A DNA stretch of 64,000 nucleotides, taken from NCBI RefSeq assembly GCF_003217155.1, contig NZ_QJSU01000012.1, positions 1 to 64,000 on the forward strand. The letters are read 5' to 3'. This DNA comes from Psychrobacter fozii (lineage in GTDB: Bacteria > Pseudomonadota > Gammaproteobacteria > Pseudomonadales > Moraxellaceae). The position numbers and the translations under genes were made by a program. Below the pieces are notes generated by a model. It was not told the DNA's origin. It was given only the letters and a program-made list of their open reading frames with translations, and made no database searches. Below, piece by piece: positions 26,869 through 35,951 of the stretch. The stretch's first letter is position 1. Each line of letters starts with the position of its first letter.

Positions 26869-27249
26869 TTACTGGGTTTCGCCTAAAAATAGCGATTTAA
26901 AAGACAGTCCAGATACGCGCATACTGCCAATGATGTAAACAAAGGCGGTAATAAGATCCATGACTGAAATAAAGATAAATACCTTTGGAGCCAAGCCTAA
27001 TGAAGCGGCATATGTAACAATGATAAAGCCGACCATTCTTACCAATCCGTTCCAAACAATGAGAGGGGCACGGGTTTTAATGTCTGAAGTAGCCCAAAGT
27101 AACGCAGCGCCCATAAGCATAAAAGATACGCCCAATACCACCGTGATAATTAACGTGTCTGCTTGAGGTGCCATCAGCGCTGAAATAATCATACCTAGTG
27201 CGATTGGAAAGTTGAATAGCGACGTAATTTGTACGAATTTTTTAAACAT
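26869..27249 (-). CDS. Four-helix membrane protein, first gene of dehalogenase operon
   Basis: This protein has 126 residues from ATG 27249 (MFKKFVQITSLFNFPIALGM) and four predicted membrane helices. A longer frame up to 27330 would run through the operator palindromes and is unlikely. I do not recognise the family with confidence; it resembles small DUF-type inner-membrane proteins often found next to TetR regulators and SDRs. It is nearest to the operators and divergent from tetR, so it should be the most directly repressed gene. Confidence 0.6.
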   Translation of the reverse strand: MFKKFVQITSLFNFPIALGMIISALMAPQADTLIITVVLGVSFMLMGAALLWATSDIKTRAPLIVWNGLVRMVGFIIVTYAASLGLAPKVFIFISVMDLITAFVYIIGSMRVSGLSFKSLFLGETQ

Positions 27250-27274
27250 TTCTAGTTCACTTATTTTACACTTA

Positions 27275-27364
27275 TGAAGCGATCGCTTCAGAATTGAGTT
27301 AATTGTGAAGCGATCACTTTGTAATGTCAATAGGGTAAATTGACATTTTGAAGTGACTGCTTCA
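27275..27364. promoter_or_regulatory. Three TetR-type operator palindromes
   Basis: Three related 16-bp palindromes lie between the divergent operon and tetR: 27275-27290 (TGAAGCGATCGCTTCA, perfect), 27306-27321 (TGAAGCGATCACTTTG) and 27349-27364 (TGAAGTGACTGCTTCA). The consensus is TGAAGYGAYYGCTTCA. Their position across both start regions suggests that the TetR protein at 27403 represses both its own gene and the dehalogenase operon. Confidence 0.8.
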
Positions 27365-27402
27365 AAATAGGGTTAATTAATATTATTTTTAAGGGCCACA
27401 GA

Positions 27403-28011
27403 ATGAAAGCAGGACGAAAAAGAGCGTTTGATAAAGAGGTCGTTTTAGATAAAGCGATGCGGTTATTTTGGGCCAATGGGTACTCGGGTACTTCTGTTGC
27501 TAATCTTTCTTCTGAGCTTGGCATTAATACGTCGAGTTTGTACGGCACGTTTGTCAATAAAGAGCAATTGTTCAAAGATGCTTTGGCACATTATCAAAAA
27601 CAATATGTAGAAGTTAACTACAGACACCTAGTAGAGCCCTCAGATGCAACATTAAAAGCGCGGTTACAAGCTTGTTTCTATGGACTTATTGAGCTATTCA
27701 CCAGCGATGAAACGCCCCGTGGATGTTTGCTTGTAAAGAGTTTTAATGAATCAGATAGTGTTGCGTTTCCAGAAGATGCGGTTGTTTATATGAAGAAATT
27801 AGGAACAGAAACTCAGCAAACATTGACAGGTTTATTCGCGTCTGACATTGCGAAGACGGATATGCCCCAAGGCCAAACAGCTCAAAAACTGACTAACTAT
27901 CTTTTATCAGTAAGTTATGGGCTGGCTGTTCAAGCAAAAGTAGGTCTGGTAGAAGATGAATTAAAGTCAGTCCTTGATCATGCTTTGAATTCTATTTTTG
28001 GTTACTCTTAA
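27403..28011 (+). CDS. TetR/AcrR-family repressor of the dehalogenase operon
   Basis: This 202-residue protein has an N-terminal TetR HTH (KAMRLFWANGYSGTSVANLS, then SSLYGTFVNKEQLF) and a C-terminal ligand domain of the type found in regulators next to oxidoreductases (RGCLLVKSF motif). It starts 39 bp after the last of three palindromes and lies divergent from the operon at 21545-27249. Autorepression and repression of that operon are inferred. The inducer is likely a haloalkane-derived or other small electrophilic compound, but nothing in the sequence proves this. Confidence 0.88.
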   Translation: MKAGRKRAFDKEVVLDKAMRLFWANGYSGTSVANLSSELGINTSSLYGTFVNKEQLFKDALAHYQKQYVEVNYRHLVEPSDATLKARLQACFYGLIELFTSDETPRGCLLVKSFNESDSVAFPEDAVVYMKKLGTETQQTLTGLFASDIAKTDMPQGQTAQKLTNYLLSVSYGLAVQAKVGLVEDELKSVLDHALNSIFGYS

Positions 28012-28091
28012 TTCAATAATTTAGATTGTTGCATGCATTACAGAATCTATTTTTTAATTAGCCATAAAAAATCAGAATAGACACGATATTT

Positions 28092-28523
28092 ATGAATAAC
28101 ACATTCAAATTTAAGCAATTCATTGTCGTTATGTTACTAACGAGTATTTGGATCCACGTTGCCGAGGTAGCAAGAGCTATTTTAGTCGCATTTCCTATGA
28201 TGGAGGCCTTCTATGCCGGAAAGTTAGTCGTTGGGCCAATGGCCGTAAGTAATGCTTTGATATGGGGAATATGGGATACGATACTGGCGAGTACCTTGGT
28301 ATTTATTTACTGGTTGTGCGCTCAAAGCTTTGGTCACAATGTAAAAACAATTGTTATATCAGCCACTGTTACTTGCATGGCAACGCTGGGTGTTTTTTGG
28401 ATAGGGTCTGTAAACTCAGGATTAGGAACGTGGGAAATGGCAGTTACTTTGGTCCCAATAGCATGGTTTGAAATGCTTATTGGTGCCTTTTTAGCCAGTA
28501 AACTTTACGCTCGTTATCGCTAG
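28092..28523 (+). CDS. Four-helix membrane protein of unknown function
   Basis: This 143-residue protein has four predicted membrane segments (about 8-30, 50-72, 85-107 and 115-138) and short polar loops. It carries a conserved-looking WIHVAEVARA in helix 1. I do not recognise a named family. It lies 80 bp after tetR on the same strand and may be part of the tetR transcript. Confidence 0.6.
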   Translation: MNNTFKFKQFIVVMLLTSIWIHVAEVARAILVAFPMMEAFYAGKLVVGPMAVSNALIWGIWDTILASTLVFIYWLCAQSFGHNVKTIVISATVTCMATLGVFWIGSVNSGLGTWEMAVTLVPIAWFEMLIGAFLASKLYARYR

Positions 28524-28590
28524 AATATAAAGCGAGTCAATTATATTTTATAAGCTCAGATATTGAGCTCCATAGACGAAGAGCGTCAAT

Positions 28591-28971
28591 ATGAACTATA
28601 AAGAATTTAATGATTTCTGTCGCGCATTAGAAGCAACCTCATATGTGGTCCAATGGCATAACTCTCATGTATGGAAAGTCGGCGGAAAGGTTTTTGCTAT
28701 CGGCGGATTGGGAGGAGGGTTGGGAGAAGATGATAAACCAGCCTTTATTTTTAAAACATCTGAACTGAATTTTCATTTTCTCAGTGAAATACCTGGCTAT
28801 AAGCCTGCACCGTATTTTGCTTCTCGTGGAATGAAATGGATACAACACTACGAAAGCAACGATGATACTGATAACGACTTATTATATTACCTTAAAGCGT
28901 CTTATCGGCTTGTTTCATTAGGCCTGACAAAGAAAAAACAAAAAGAGCTCGGTTTAAACCAAACCCCTTAA
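28591..28971 (+). CDS. MmcQ/YjbR-family protein
   Basis: This 126-residue protein of the MmcQ/YjbR (CyaY-like fold) family shows the family hallmarks: an N-terminal helix with FCRALEAT, VWKVGGKVFAI, FKTSELNFHFL, GYKPAPYFASRGMKWI, and a C-terminal helix pair with SYRLVSLGLTKK. Some members bind double-stranded DNA; the function is unsettled. It lies just before two DNA-repair glycosylase genes on the same strand, separated from them by a hexanucleotide repeat. Confidence 0.82.
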   Translation: MNYKEFNDFCRALEATSYVVQWHNSHVWKVGGKVFAIGGLGGGLGEDDKPAFIFKTSELNFHFLSEIPGYKPAPYFASRGMKWIQHYESNDDTDNDLLYYLKASYRLVSLGLTKKKQKELGLNQTP

Positions 28972-28974
28972 AAT

Positions 28975-29016
28975 AGGTTTAGGTTTAGGTTTAGGTTTAG
29001 GTTTAGGTTTAGGTTT
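28975..29016 (+). repeat. Hexanucleotide tandem repeat (AGGTTT)7
   Basis: Seven perfect copies of AGGTTT lie in the 86 bp between the YjbR-like gene and the YcaQ-like gene. The array ends 41 bp before the YcaQ ATG. Slippage could change the promoter or leader spacing of the downstream repair genes. Confidence 0.95.
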
Positions 29017-29057
29017 ACACGTTGCACGGATACTCGTTAATTATCTCTTAGGCAAAT

Positions 29058-30296
29058 ATGATTAAAATTAAACACCCTCAAGAGCTAGCGCGTTTACGCC
29101 GCCTTGCCCTGTCAGCACAAGGTTTGCTACAAACACAAGCTTTTGGCAGTGGTTTGGCTGGTGCGTGTAATGCAATTAACCATATGGGTTACGTACAGAT
29201 TGATGCTATTTCGGTGGTAGAGCGTGCTCATCATCATATTCTTAACTCTAGAGTACCTAATTTCAAACCCGCTATGACCAATCAGTTATTACTCAATAAA
29301 GACATTTTTGAGTACTGGTCTCACGCTGCCGCTTTTTTACCGATTAAAGATTTTCGCTTCTCATTACCTTACAAACACGCGATTAAAAATGGTCAAATTC
29401 ATTGGCATAAAGAGCGTGATAGCAAGCTGATGCAAGAATTATTAACTCGCATACGTATCGACGGTCCGTTGCGATCTCGAGATTTAGAGTCGAATGCTAC
29501 AAAGCGTGCAGGTTGGTGGGACTGGAAACCTACAAAAAAAGCACTTGAACAGTTGTATATGGAAGGCGACCTGATGGTTAGTAACCGAGAAGGTTTCCAA
29601 AAAACGTATGATCTAACTGAACGGGTATTACCTTCTGAGGTAAACTTAAAAATGCCCAGTATGGATGAGTTGGCCACGCACATTGTCGATCAACAGTTCC
29701 GCTGCTTGGGGGTTACCTCACTTAAAGGCTTGACTTATTTACGTCGAGATAACGAATTGCGCAACGCTGTGAAAAGCTTGGTAAATGAACGATTAGTGCA
29801 AAACATTTTACAACAAGTGCAAATGAGTAGCGGTGAAATATTGTTAGTGGAAACCGAGGCGATTGAACGGCCCCTTCCCCGTCTGAATAATCGAATGTTG
29901 ATCCTTTCGCCATTCGATAATAGTGTCATTCAACGTGATCGGCTTAACGTACTTTTTCAATATAACTATCAACTAGAATGTTATGTTCCTGCAGCGAAAC
30001 GGCAGTATGGCTACTTCTGCTTACCGCTACTTTATCGCGGTGAATTTATTGGTCGGATGGATTGTAAAGTGCATCGAAAAACGTCTCATTTAGAAATTAA
30101 GTCATTATATTTTGAACAACATAAGTTTGATCAAGAGCTTGTCATTAAAGCATTTATAGACGCGATTATACCATTTTGTTGTTTTCAGAAATGTGAATCA
30201 GTTTCTTTAACTGAAGTCTACCCGAAACCGTTAAATGAAAAGTTACAAAGTGCATTAAAATCTATTATTAACGTTAATATAGGTCCCATAATATGA
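29058..30296 (+). CDS. YcaQ/AlkX-type DNA crosslink-repair glycosylase
   Basis: This 412-residue winged-helix protein of the YcaQ (HTH_42) family has a motif near residue 47, MGYVQIDAISVVERAHHHIL, that carries the Q-hydrophobic-D signature of the YcaQ/AlkX branch (AlkZ has Q-x-Q). Family enzymes excise bulky N-alkylpurines, including nitrogen-mustard adducts and interstrand crosslinks. Other family features are SHAAAFLP, LESNATKRAGWWDW and LSPFDNSVIQRDR. It overlaps the AlkC-like gene by ATGA, a clear operon. Activity is inferred from family. Confidence 0.85.
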   Translation: MIKIKHPQELARLRRLALSAQGLLQTQAFGSGLAGACNAINHMGYVQIDAISVVERAHHHILNSRVPNFKPAMTNQLLLNKDIFEYWSHAAAFLPIKDFRFSLPYKHAIKNGQIHWHKERDSKLMQELLTRIRIDGPLRSRDLESNATKRAGWWDWKPTKKALEQLYMEGDLMVSNREGFQKTYDLTERVLPSEVNLKMPSMDELATHIVDQQFRCLGVTSLKGLTYLRRDNELRNAVKSLVNERLVQNILQQVQMSSGEILLVETEAIERPLPRLNNRMLILSPFDNSVIQRDRLNVLFQYNYQLECYVPAAKRQYGYFCLPLLYRGEFIGRMDCKVHRKTSHLEIKSLYFEQHKFDQELVIKAFIDAIIPFCCFQKCESVSLTEVYPKPLNEKLQSALKSIINVNIGPII

Positions 30297-31396
30297 GTGC
30301 GCTGTTTAAAGATCTTTATTCAAAAAAGTTCTATGATTTTTTTGCTCAAGCCTGCAATGAAATTATTTCTGATTTTGATACACAAAAATTTATAACACTG
30401 ATTTTTTGTGAGCAGTTCGATGGTTATGAATTCAAGCAACGGGTTTCTCATACTACAACGGTTCTACATCAGTTCATGCCAGAACAGTTCGAACAAGCAG
30501 CCAAACTTATTCTAACTTTGGTTAAGCACTTTGAAGACCTGGGTGTTAAAGCAGATAGTTTAGAATATCTGTTCTTACCAGAATATATCGAGCGATATGG
30601 GATTAATGAGTATGGGAGTGCTGTTTCTGCCTTTGAAGTGATCACGCCATTTATCACATGCGAGTTCGCAGTAAGACCCTTTATCGTAAAGTATGAACAG
30701 CAAATGTTAGAACAGATGATATTGTGGACTACTCATAAGAATAATAGAATGCGTCGACTGGCCAGTGAAGGTTCCCGACCAAGATTGCCATGGGGAATCG
30801 CATTAATTTCGCTGAAGAAAGAGCCGGCTCCGTTGTTACCTATATTTGACCAGCTAAAAGAAGATGAGTGTGAACTGGTCAGGCGCAGTGTGGCAAATAG
30901 TATTAACGACATCGCAAAAGATAATCCTGACTTTGTTATTCACTTTGCTAGGAAGCACTATGGAAAAAGTAAAAACACAGACAGGCTGATTAAACACGCT
31001 TGCCGAACGTTGCTAAAAAAAGGAAATCCAGATGTGCTCGAACTTTTTGGATTTAATAGCCGTGATATCAACATATCAGAGTTCTGCCTAAAACAACCTA
31101 TAATTGAAATTGGCTCTGAACTTGAATTTTCCTTTTCAATTCAAAACAGGAGTTCATTAAGTAAAAAGCTAAGGCTGGAATATGGTATTTACTATCAGAA
31201 AAACAACGGAAATTTATCGCGTAAAGTGTTTAAAATCAGCGAGCGGAATATTAGGGCCGATGAAATATATTCGGTAACGAGGAAGCAGAGTTTTAAAGTG
31301 GTAACAACCCGCAAGTTATACTCTGGTGCACATCAGGTTTCACTTATCGTCAATGGCAGTGAATTCGAAATTCTGGATTTTGAACTAATAGAGTGA
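30293..31396 (+). CDS. AlkC-type 3-methyladenine DNA glycosylase with Ig-like tail
   Basis: This 367-residue protein has HEAT-like repeats (about 1-260) with AlkC hallmarks: EQFDGYEFKQRV, RRLASEGSRPRLPWG and ELVRRSVANSINDIAKDNPD. A C-terminal beta-rich domain (about 270-367) fits the Ig-like domain seen in part of the AlkC family. AlkC removes 3-methyladenine and 3-methylcytosine from DNA. It is coupled to the YcaQ-like gene by a 4-bp overlap. It is the third alkylation-repair protein within 9 kb, close to two haloalkane dehalogenases. Confidence 0.87.
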   Translation: MSALFKDLYSKKFYDFFAQACNEIISDFDTQKFITLIFCEQFDGYEFKQRVSHTTTVLHQFMPEQFEQAAKLILTLVKHFEDLGVKADSLEYLFLPEYIERYGINEYGSAVSAFEVITPFITCEFAVRPFIVKYEQQMLEQMILWTTHKNNRMRRLASEGSRPRLPWGIALISLKKEPAPLLPIFDQLKEDECELVRRSVANSINDIAKDNPDFVIHFARKHYGKSKNTDRLIKHACRTLLKKGNPDVLELFGFNSRDINISEFCLKQPIIEIGSELEFSFSIQNRSSLSKKLRLEYGIYYQKNNGNLSRKVFKISERNIRADEIYSVTRKQSFKVVTTRKLYSGAHQVSLIVNGSEFEILDFELIE

Positions 31397-31403
31397 TTGT
31401 TGT

Positions 31404-31975
31404 GGTCAATGCCGCTCCTGCTGCTATAGGATCAGCCCCTAAATGTGGCATGGCTGCATGAGTGCCTTATAGTTCCGTTATTGACTGCAATCTCTCCCAC
31501 AGGTAGGCCTGGCCAGTTATGTAACCCGTAGACGGCGTCCATAGGAAACTTGTCAAACAACCCATCATCAATCATGGCCTTTGCAACACATAAGACCTCT
31601 TCAGCAGGTTGAAAGATAAAATAAATGGTGCCGTTAAATTCTTTATGCTGGCTAAGATGCTTTGCCGTACCAAGCAGCACTGACGTGTGACCATCATGAC
31701 CACAGGCATGCATACAGTTTTCATGAGTGGATTTATAATCAATATCGTTTTGCTCTTTTATTGGTAACGCATCAATATCAGCTCGTATGCCAATAGTAGG
31801 ACCTCAGCTGTTCTTTAGGATACCGACAACCCCTGTACCACCCAATCCTTGATGCACCTCAACCCCAAAGGATTTTAACTTATCAACAATAAATAATGAG
31901 GTATTGAATTCTTTAAAACCAAGCTCTGGTTGACTATGAATCTGCTGACGCCACTGCTTCACTTCACCTAAACTG
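31404..31975 (-). pseudogene. Partial broken copy of the M20 amidohydrolase gene
   Basis: This segment is almost identical to 35328-35931 of the intact amidohydrolase gene downstream, in the same orientation. A deletion of about 34 bp near 31460 removes the segment around GKGTHAAMPH, and further small changes break the frame near 31800 (ORFs 31432-31713 and 31804-32040). Both ends of the gene are missing; the 5' side joins unrelated sequence near 31975. It is a relic of a duplication. Confidence 0.88.
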
Positions 31976-32432
31976 GATACGGTGTCAGTCTCTCTTAGTC
32001 TACTGTTTGTAGCACTTTCACTTGGCTGCCTTGTATCCAAATTAGTTGACCACTACATGTCATATGCCCTGAAAATCTTGCCAATCCCAACCAAGCACCC
32101 TGCTCTTTATGATAACCAAGGATTCCTTTAACTATTTTTTCGCACTGTTCGTTATTATAATCAGTCATCACCGGTGCTAATGAAGATTCACGTAATACCA
32201 ATACCAGCTGATTAATTGCCTAAAGCTATGTTATCGGAATAGGCTTGATGCGCTATGCAGACATTAAACGTCTAGGCCACTGTTTGTTTTTATTAAGGTA
32301 TACTTTTTGATACACCACGGGCACTTCTGCAGAACCAACTAAATAATATACCGACACTGGATTTTATTGCTCCATCATGGGTCAAAGTGCTGCACTTATT
32401 CAATGAAACCAAAAACAGAGCAAGAGGAAGCA
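31976..32432. other. Junk or leader region before the LysR gene
   Basis: The stretch has a 68-codon minus frame (31995-32201; internal YNNEQCEKIVKGILGYHKEQ) that I cannot assign and that has no ribosome site. It may be the remnant of another gene fused to the amidohydrolase fragment. The LysR promoter should lie near 32220-32420. Confidence 0.35.
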
Positions 32433-33338
32433 ATGAAAGAGATTAATGGAAAGCGATTATCCTATCTTTATGAGGCTGTGACTATGGGTACGATCCGGGC
32501 TGCAGCAGATAAGCTGGATATTGCTCCCTCGGCCATCAGCCGGCAGATATCTCTGTTAGAAAAAGAATTAGCATGCATTCTTATTGAACGGCACCGAAAA
32601 GGAGTAACACCCACAGAAGCTGGTAGTATTCTCTTACAGTTTTATCGGGAATCAGTATCCGCTGAAGAAACTTGTGTTTCCAAATTACAGTCGTTGTTGG
32701 GATTACAGCGGGGTCATATAAAGTTAGCAATGGGTGATGGTTTTGTTGGGGATTTGATGCTTGGCCCATTATCTGAGTTTGCCTGTCTATATCCGGCGCT
32801 AACACTTTCGATCAGTACTGGTGGATCAAACGAGGTGATTCGTCAGGTTGAGGAGGATGAAGCGCACATCGGGCTAGTATTCCATCCCAGCAGTCATCCG
32901 CGCATCCGATCACAGGTTATCAGTTGTCAGCCAATGTATATTATTGTTTCGCCCGACCACCCATTGGCCGATCGAAGTAAACCTATGCAGTTAAAGGAGC
33001 TTTTGGAATATCCAGTGGGGTTGGCTGAAAGTCGTTTTGGCGTGCGTCAGTTACTAGCGATGGCCGAATTTCAACAAAAAATTCGATTTGACCCTATCCT
33101 AACCACTGACTCATTTACTGTGCTAAAGAACTTTGCTCGCTCAAATATGGGATTTACCTTTCTACCGTATTTTGTAGTGTCCAAAGAAGTGAAAGACGGA
33201 CATTTGATAGCAATCCCTATAGACAATACGCTACTGTCAAGCGGTGAAGCTCATATCGTCACTCGATTGGGTCGTCATCTATCCCAAGGCCCTCATGAAT
33301 TACTACAGCATATGAAGTCATGGATGAAGGCTTTGTAA
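32433..33338 (+). CDS. LysR-family regulator of the amidohydrolase/permease genes
   Basis: This protein has 301 residues from ATG 32433, which has AGAGGAAG at ideal spacing; an in-frame ATG at 32367 would add 22 residues and breaks the usual LysR layout. The N-terminal HTH (TIRAAADKLDIAPSAISRQISLLEKEL) is followed by an effector-binding domain (GHIKLAMGDGFVG start, PYFVVSKEV end). It is convergent with the DUF3100 membrane protein gene and its neighbours, which it likely controls. Confidence 0.85.
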   Translation: MKEINGKRLSYLYEAVTMGTIRAAADKLDIAPSAISRQISLLEKELACILIERHRKGVTPTEAGSILLQFYRESVSAEETCVSKLQSLLGLQRGHIKLAMGDGFVGDLMLGPLSEFACLYPALTLSISTGGSNEVIRQVEEDEAHIGLVFHPSSHPRIRSQVISCQPMYIIVSPDHPLADRSKPMQLKELLEYPVGLAESRFGVRQLLAMAEFQQKIRFDPILTTDSFTVLKNFARSNMGFTFLPYFVVSKEVKDGHLIAIPIDNTLLSSGEAHIVTRLGRHLSQGPHELLQHMKSWMKAL

Positions 33339-33421
33339 GCGGGCTACGCACCAGCAACGTTGAGTTGCTGGACGCTGTTTTGAAATAGCTATTAACATCG
33401 AACTGAATGGCTTAGCGCCTT

Positions 33422-34738
33422 TTACAGCATAGCCTGGGCTATCATGGCAGAACCCAAGAAAGTGCCTGTAAAAGTAAGCAGCGCAACCACTGCGATTTTA
33501 AATCCAGATTTTTTAAACAAAGTCACCTCCATCTGAGAGATTGCAAACCCTGCATAGGCAAGCACAGGCGTAATGAGTTGTAATACGCCAAGCTTTTCTG
33601 TTTCTACTAAGACATACTCGCTCAGTGGAAACTGTGGCAAAGATATCAAAATGGCCACAATTGATATCCAAGCAATAGCAGGGACATTGACAGGAATGAC
33701 TTCTTTTAATAAAACGCCAACGATACAACACGCGAACAGAATTAACATGGCAGGTAGAGCAGAGATTGGATCAACGCCTTGTCCCACCCAATTGCTTAGT
33801 AATAGAACGATACAGATAACCGCTAATAGGGATAAAGACTGCTTTACTGATAAAATAGATTGCTCTGGTACCTTTAAACCAAAATCTGTTTGTGTGGCAG
33901 TACTGATATCATTATTCTTCTTAAATTTGTTAATAACTTTATATAAAAACTCTGTGAATGGCAGGGCAACAAACAAACTCACGAATAGCCCTGTGGCGTA
34001 AGTTAATAAATTAGAGGTCGCTGCAAACGCAGTAATAGTTTCCGCTTGAGCAGGTACCGTTTCTGCGAGCGCTGCTGAACAGGCACCCATCATACTACCA
34101 CTACCAATACCACAAGCCATAGCGAGCGCTCGAATATCCATGATATCCATAGAAGCAATGATACCCGCCATTAATGAGAAGTAAATCGCGCCAAACAAGG
34201 TACCCATTACATAGACACCCATTACGCCGATACCTTCGGCGCTCTGCAGTCCATACTTGTCAGCAATGAGCGCAATATTAGGTTCACGTGCAATTGAGTG
34301 AGTGGCACCAATAGCCTCCCTCCCCATTCCAAATACCAATACCGCAACGGGTAAGGCGATAAGAGCAGTCATTACATTGCCCAATTCTTGTAGTAAAAGG
34401 GCGGGACCTGCGGCTATGATTTCTTCAACTTTAGGACCGACACCAACACCAAATTTTGCAATGAAGGGCATGATACTTAAAAGGACGGCGTAGCTTGCAA
34501 ATTTTGCTCTATCCTTGGAAATTACCGCTTTCATTGAAGGTATAACGTTGGGGTTCAACAGTAGTGTAAATATGAATGCGTATAGTAAAGGCAGTAAGAC
34601 TAGTGTACCAATACCAATAGGTATCTTAATGATCCCTATCCATTCTGCAAATAGCGATGTAATAATCACTAGTAAATGCAGCTTCCAATCAAATAAGTGC
34701 TTCGTCATTGTACTTGATAGTATAGTGGTATTATTCAT
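33422..34738 (-). CDS. DUF3100 membrane transporter-like protein
   Basis: This 438-residue polytopic membrane protein of the DUF3100 family has about ten hydrophobic segments and conserved stretches FGMGREAIGATHSIAREPN, GPEVxE-like GPKVEEIIAAGPALLLQE and ACGIGSGSMMGACSAALAE. The family is uncharacterised but often sits next to M20 peptidases, as here (49 bp after the amidohydrolase gene). A role in uptake of the amidohydrolase substrate, such as an N-acyl amino acid or peptide, is the best inference. Confidence 0.78.
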   Translation of the reverse strand: MNNTTILSSTMTKHLFDWKLHLLVIITSLFAEWIGIIKIPIGIGTLVLLPLLYAFIFTLLLNPNVIPSMKAVISKDRAKFASYAVLLSIMPFIAKFGVGVGPKVEEIIAAGPALLLQELGNVMTALIALPVAVLVFGMGREAIGATHSIAREPNIALIADKYGLQSAEGIGVMGVYVMGTLFGAIYFSLMAGIIASMDIMDIRALAMACGIGSGSMMGACSAALAETVPAQAETITAFAATSNLLTYATGLFVSLFVALPFTEFLYKVINKFKKNNDISTATQTDFGLKVPEQSILSVKQSLSLLAVICIVLLLSNWVGQGVDPISALPAMLILFACCIVGVLLKEVIPVNVPAIAWISIVAILISLPQFPLSEYVLVETEKLGVLQLITPVLAYAGFAISQMEVTLFKKSGFKIAVVALLTFTGTFLGSAMIAQAML

Positions 34739-34787
34739 AGCAGTTCCTTTTGCATTTGATGATTCCTACGTTTTTTGATGATTTGGT

Positions 34788-35951
34788 TTATGCAGAAATT
34801 TTTGGTAACTGAGACTCAACTAAAGAGACCCATACTTTAATTCCTGTCTCAATAGCATCATCATTAAAATCATAAGCCGCATTGTGTAGTGGTTTGGAGG
34901 GGCTATTACCATCAACACCTAACCAAAAATAAGCGCCCTTGACGACTTGACTCATAAATGAAAAATCCTCAGAAGCCATTGATGGCTCCACATCAGTATT
35001 TACTTTATCCGCACCCAGCACTTTAGTAGCAGCCTCTTTGATTTCAAGATAGGCTTGGCTGTCATTAGTGGTAACTGGATAGCGAATATGGTAATCCATC
35101 TCTCCTGTGACACCATATAAAGGCGGCAATGTTGTAACCATTTCTGTCAGCATATCCTGCATGGACTGTCGTACGTCCATATCAAAGCTACGAACGGTTC
35201 CTTTTAGAATGGCGTAATCAGGGATAACATTGGTCGTATCACCACTATTCATCTGCGTGACGCTAATAACGCCTGATTTGAGAGGAGATATTCGACGAGA
35301 GACAATAGACTGAATATTAGTAATCAATGCCGCTCCTGCTGCTATAGGATCAGCCCCTAAATGTGGCATGGCTGCATGAGTCCCTTTACCAGTCAAAGTA
35401 ATCTCAAAAGTATCAAAAGACGCCATCATAGGTCCGTTATTGACTGCAATCTCTCCCACAGGTAGGCCTGGCCAGTTATGTAACCCGTAGACGGCGTCCA
35501 TAGGAAACTTGTCAAACAACCCATCGTCAATCATAGCCTTTGCACCGCCCAAGACCTCTTCAGCAGGTTGAAAGATAAAATAAATGGTACCGTTAAAGTC
35601 TTTATGCTGGCTAAGATGCTTTGCCGTACCAAGCAAAACTGACGTGTGACCATCATGACCACAGGCATGCATACAGTTCTCGTGAGTGGATTTATAATCA
35701 ATATCGTTTTGCTCTTTTATTGGTAGCGCATCAATATCAGCTCGTATGCCAATAGCAGGGCCTGAGCCATTCTTTAGGATACCGACAACCCCTGTACCAC
35801 CCAATCCTTGATGCACCTCAATTCCAAAGGATTTTAACTTATCAACAATAAATGATGATGTCTTGAATTCTTTAAAACCAAGCTCTGGTTGACTATGAAT
35901 CTGCTGACGCCACTGCTTTACTTCACCTATTAGGGTTTCGTTAATTAACAT
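34788..35951 (-). CDS. M20 family metal-dependent amidohydrolase (HipO-like)
   Basis: This 387-residue M20D amidohydrolase has metal-binding and catalytic motifs HACGHDGH (about 94-101), FQPAEEVLGG (Glu-Glu), GTHAAMPH in the dimerisation domain and MASEDFSF near the end. Such enzymes cleave N-acyl amino acids, hippurate-type compounds or aminobenzoyl-glutamate. It is probably co-transcribed with the DUF3100 gene. A damaged partial copy lies at 31404-31975. Confidence 0.92.
   Translation of the reverse strand: MLINETLIGEVKQWRQQIHSQPELGFKEFKTSSFIVDKLKSFGIEVHQGLGGTGVVGILKNGSGPAIGIRADIDALPIKEQNDIDYKSTHENCMHACGHDGHTSVLLGTAKHLSQHKDFNGTIYFIFQPAEEVLGGAKAMIDDGLFDKFPMDAVYGLHNWPGLPVGEIAVNNGPMMASFDTFEITLTGKGTHAAMPHLGADPIAAGAALITNIQSIVSRRISPLKSGVISVTQMNSGDTTNVIPDYAILKGTVRSFDMDVRQSMQDMLTEMVTTLPPLYGVTGEMDYHIRYPVTTNDSQAYLEIKEAATKVLGADKVNTDVEPSMASEDFSFMSQVVKGAYFWLGVDGNSPSKPLHNAAYDFNDDAIETGIKVWVSLVESQLPKISA

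Noticed and set aside
28975..29016. CRISPR or telomere-like array
   Set aside because: A simple 6-bp repeat without spacers; no cas genes.
31995..32201. 68-residue minus-strand ORF before the LysR gene
   Set aside because: No Shine-Dalgarno and no family I recognise; noted only as possible debris.
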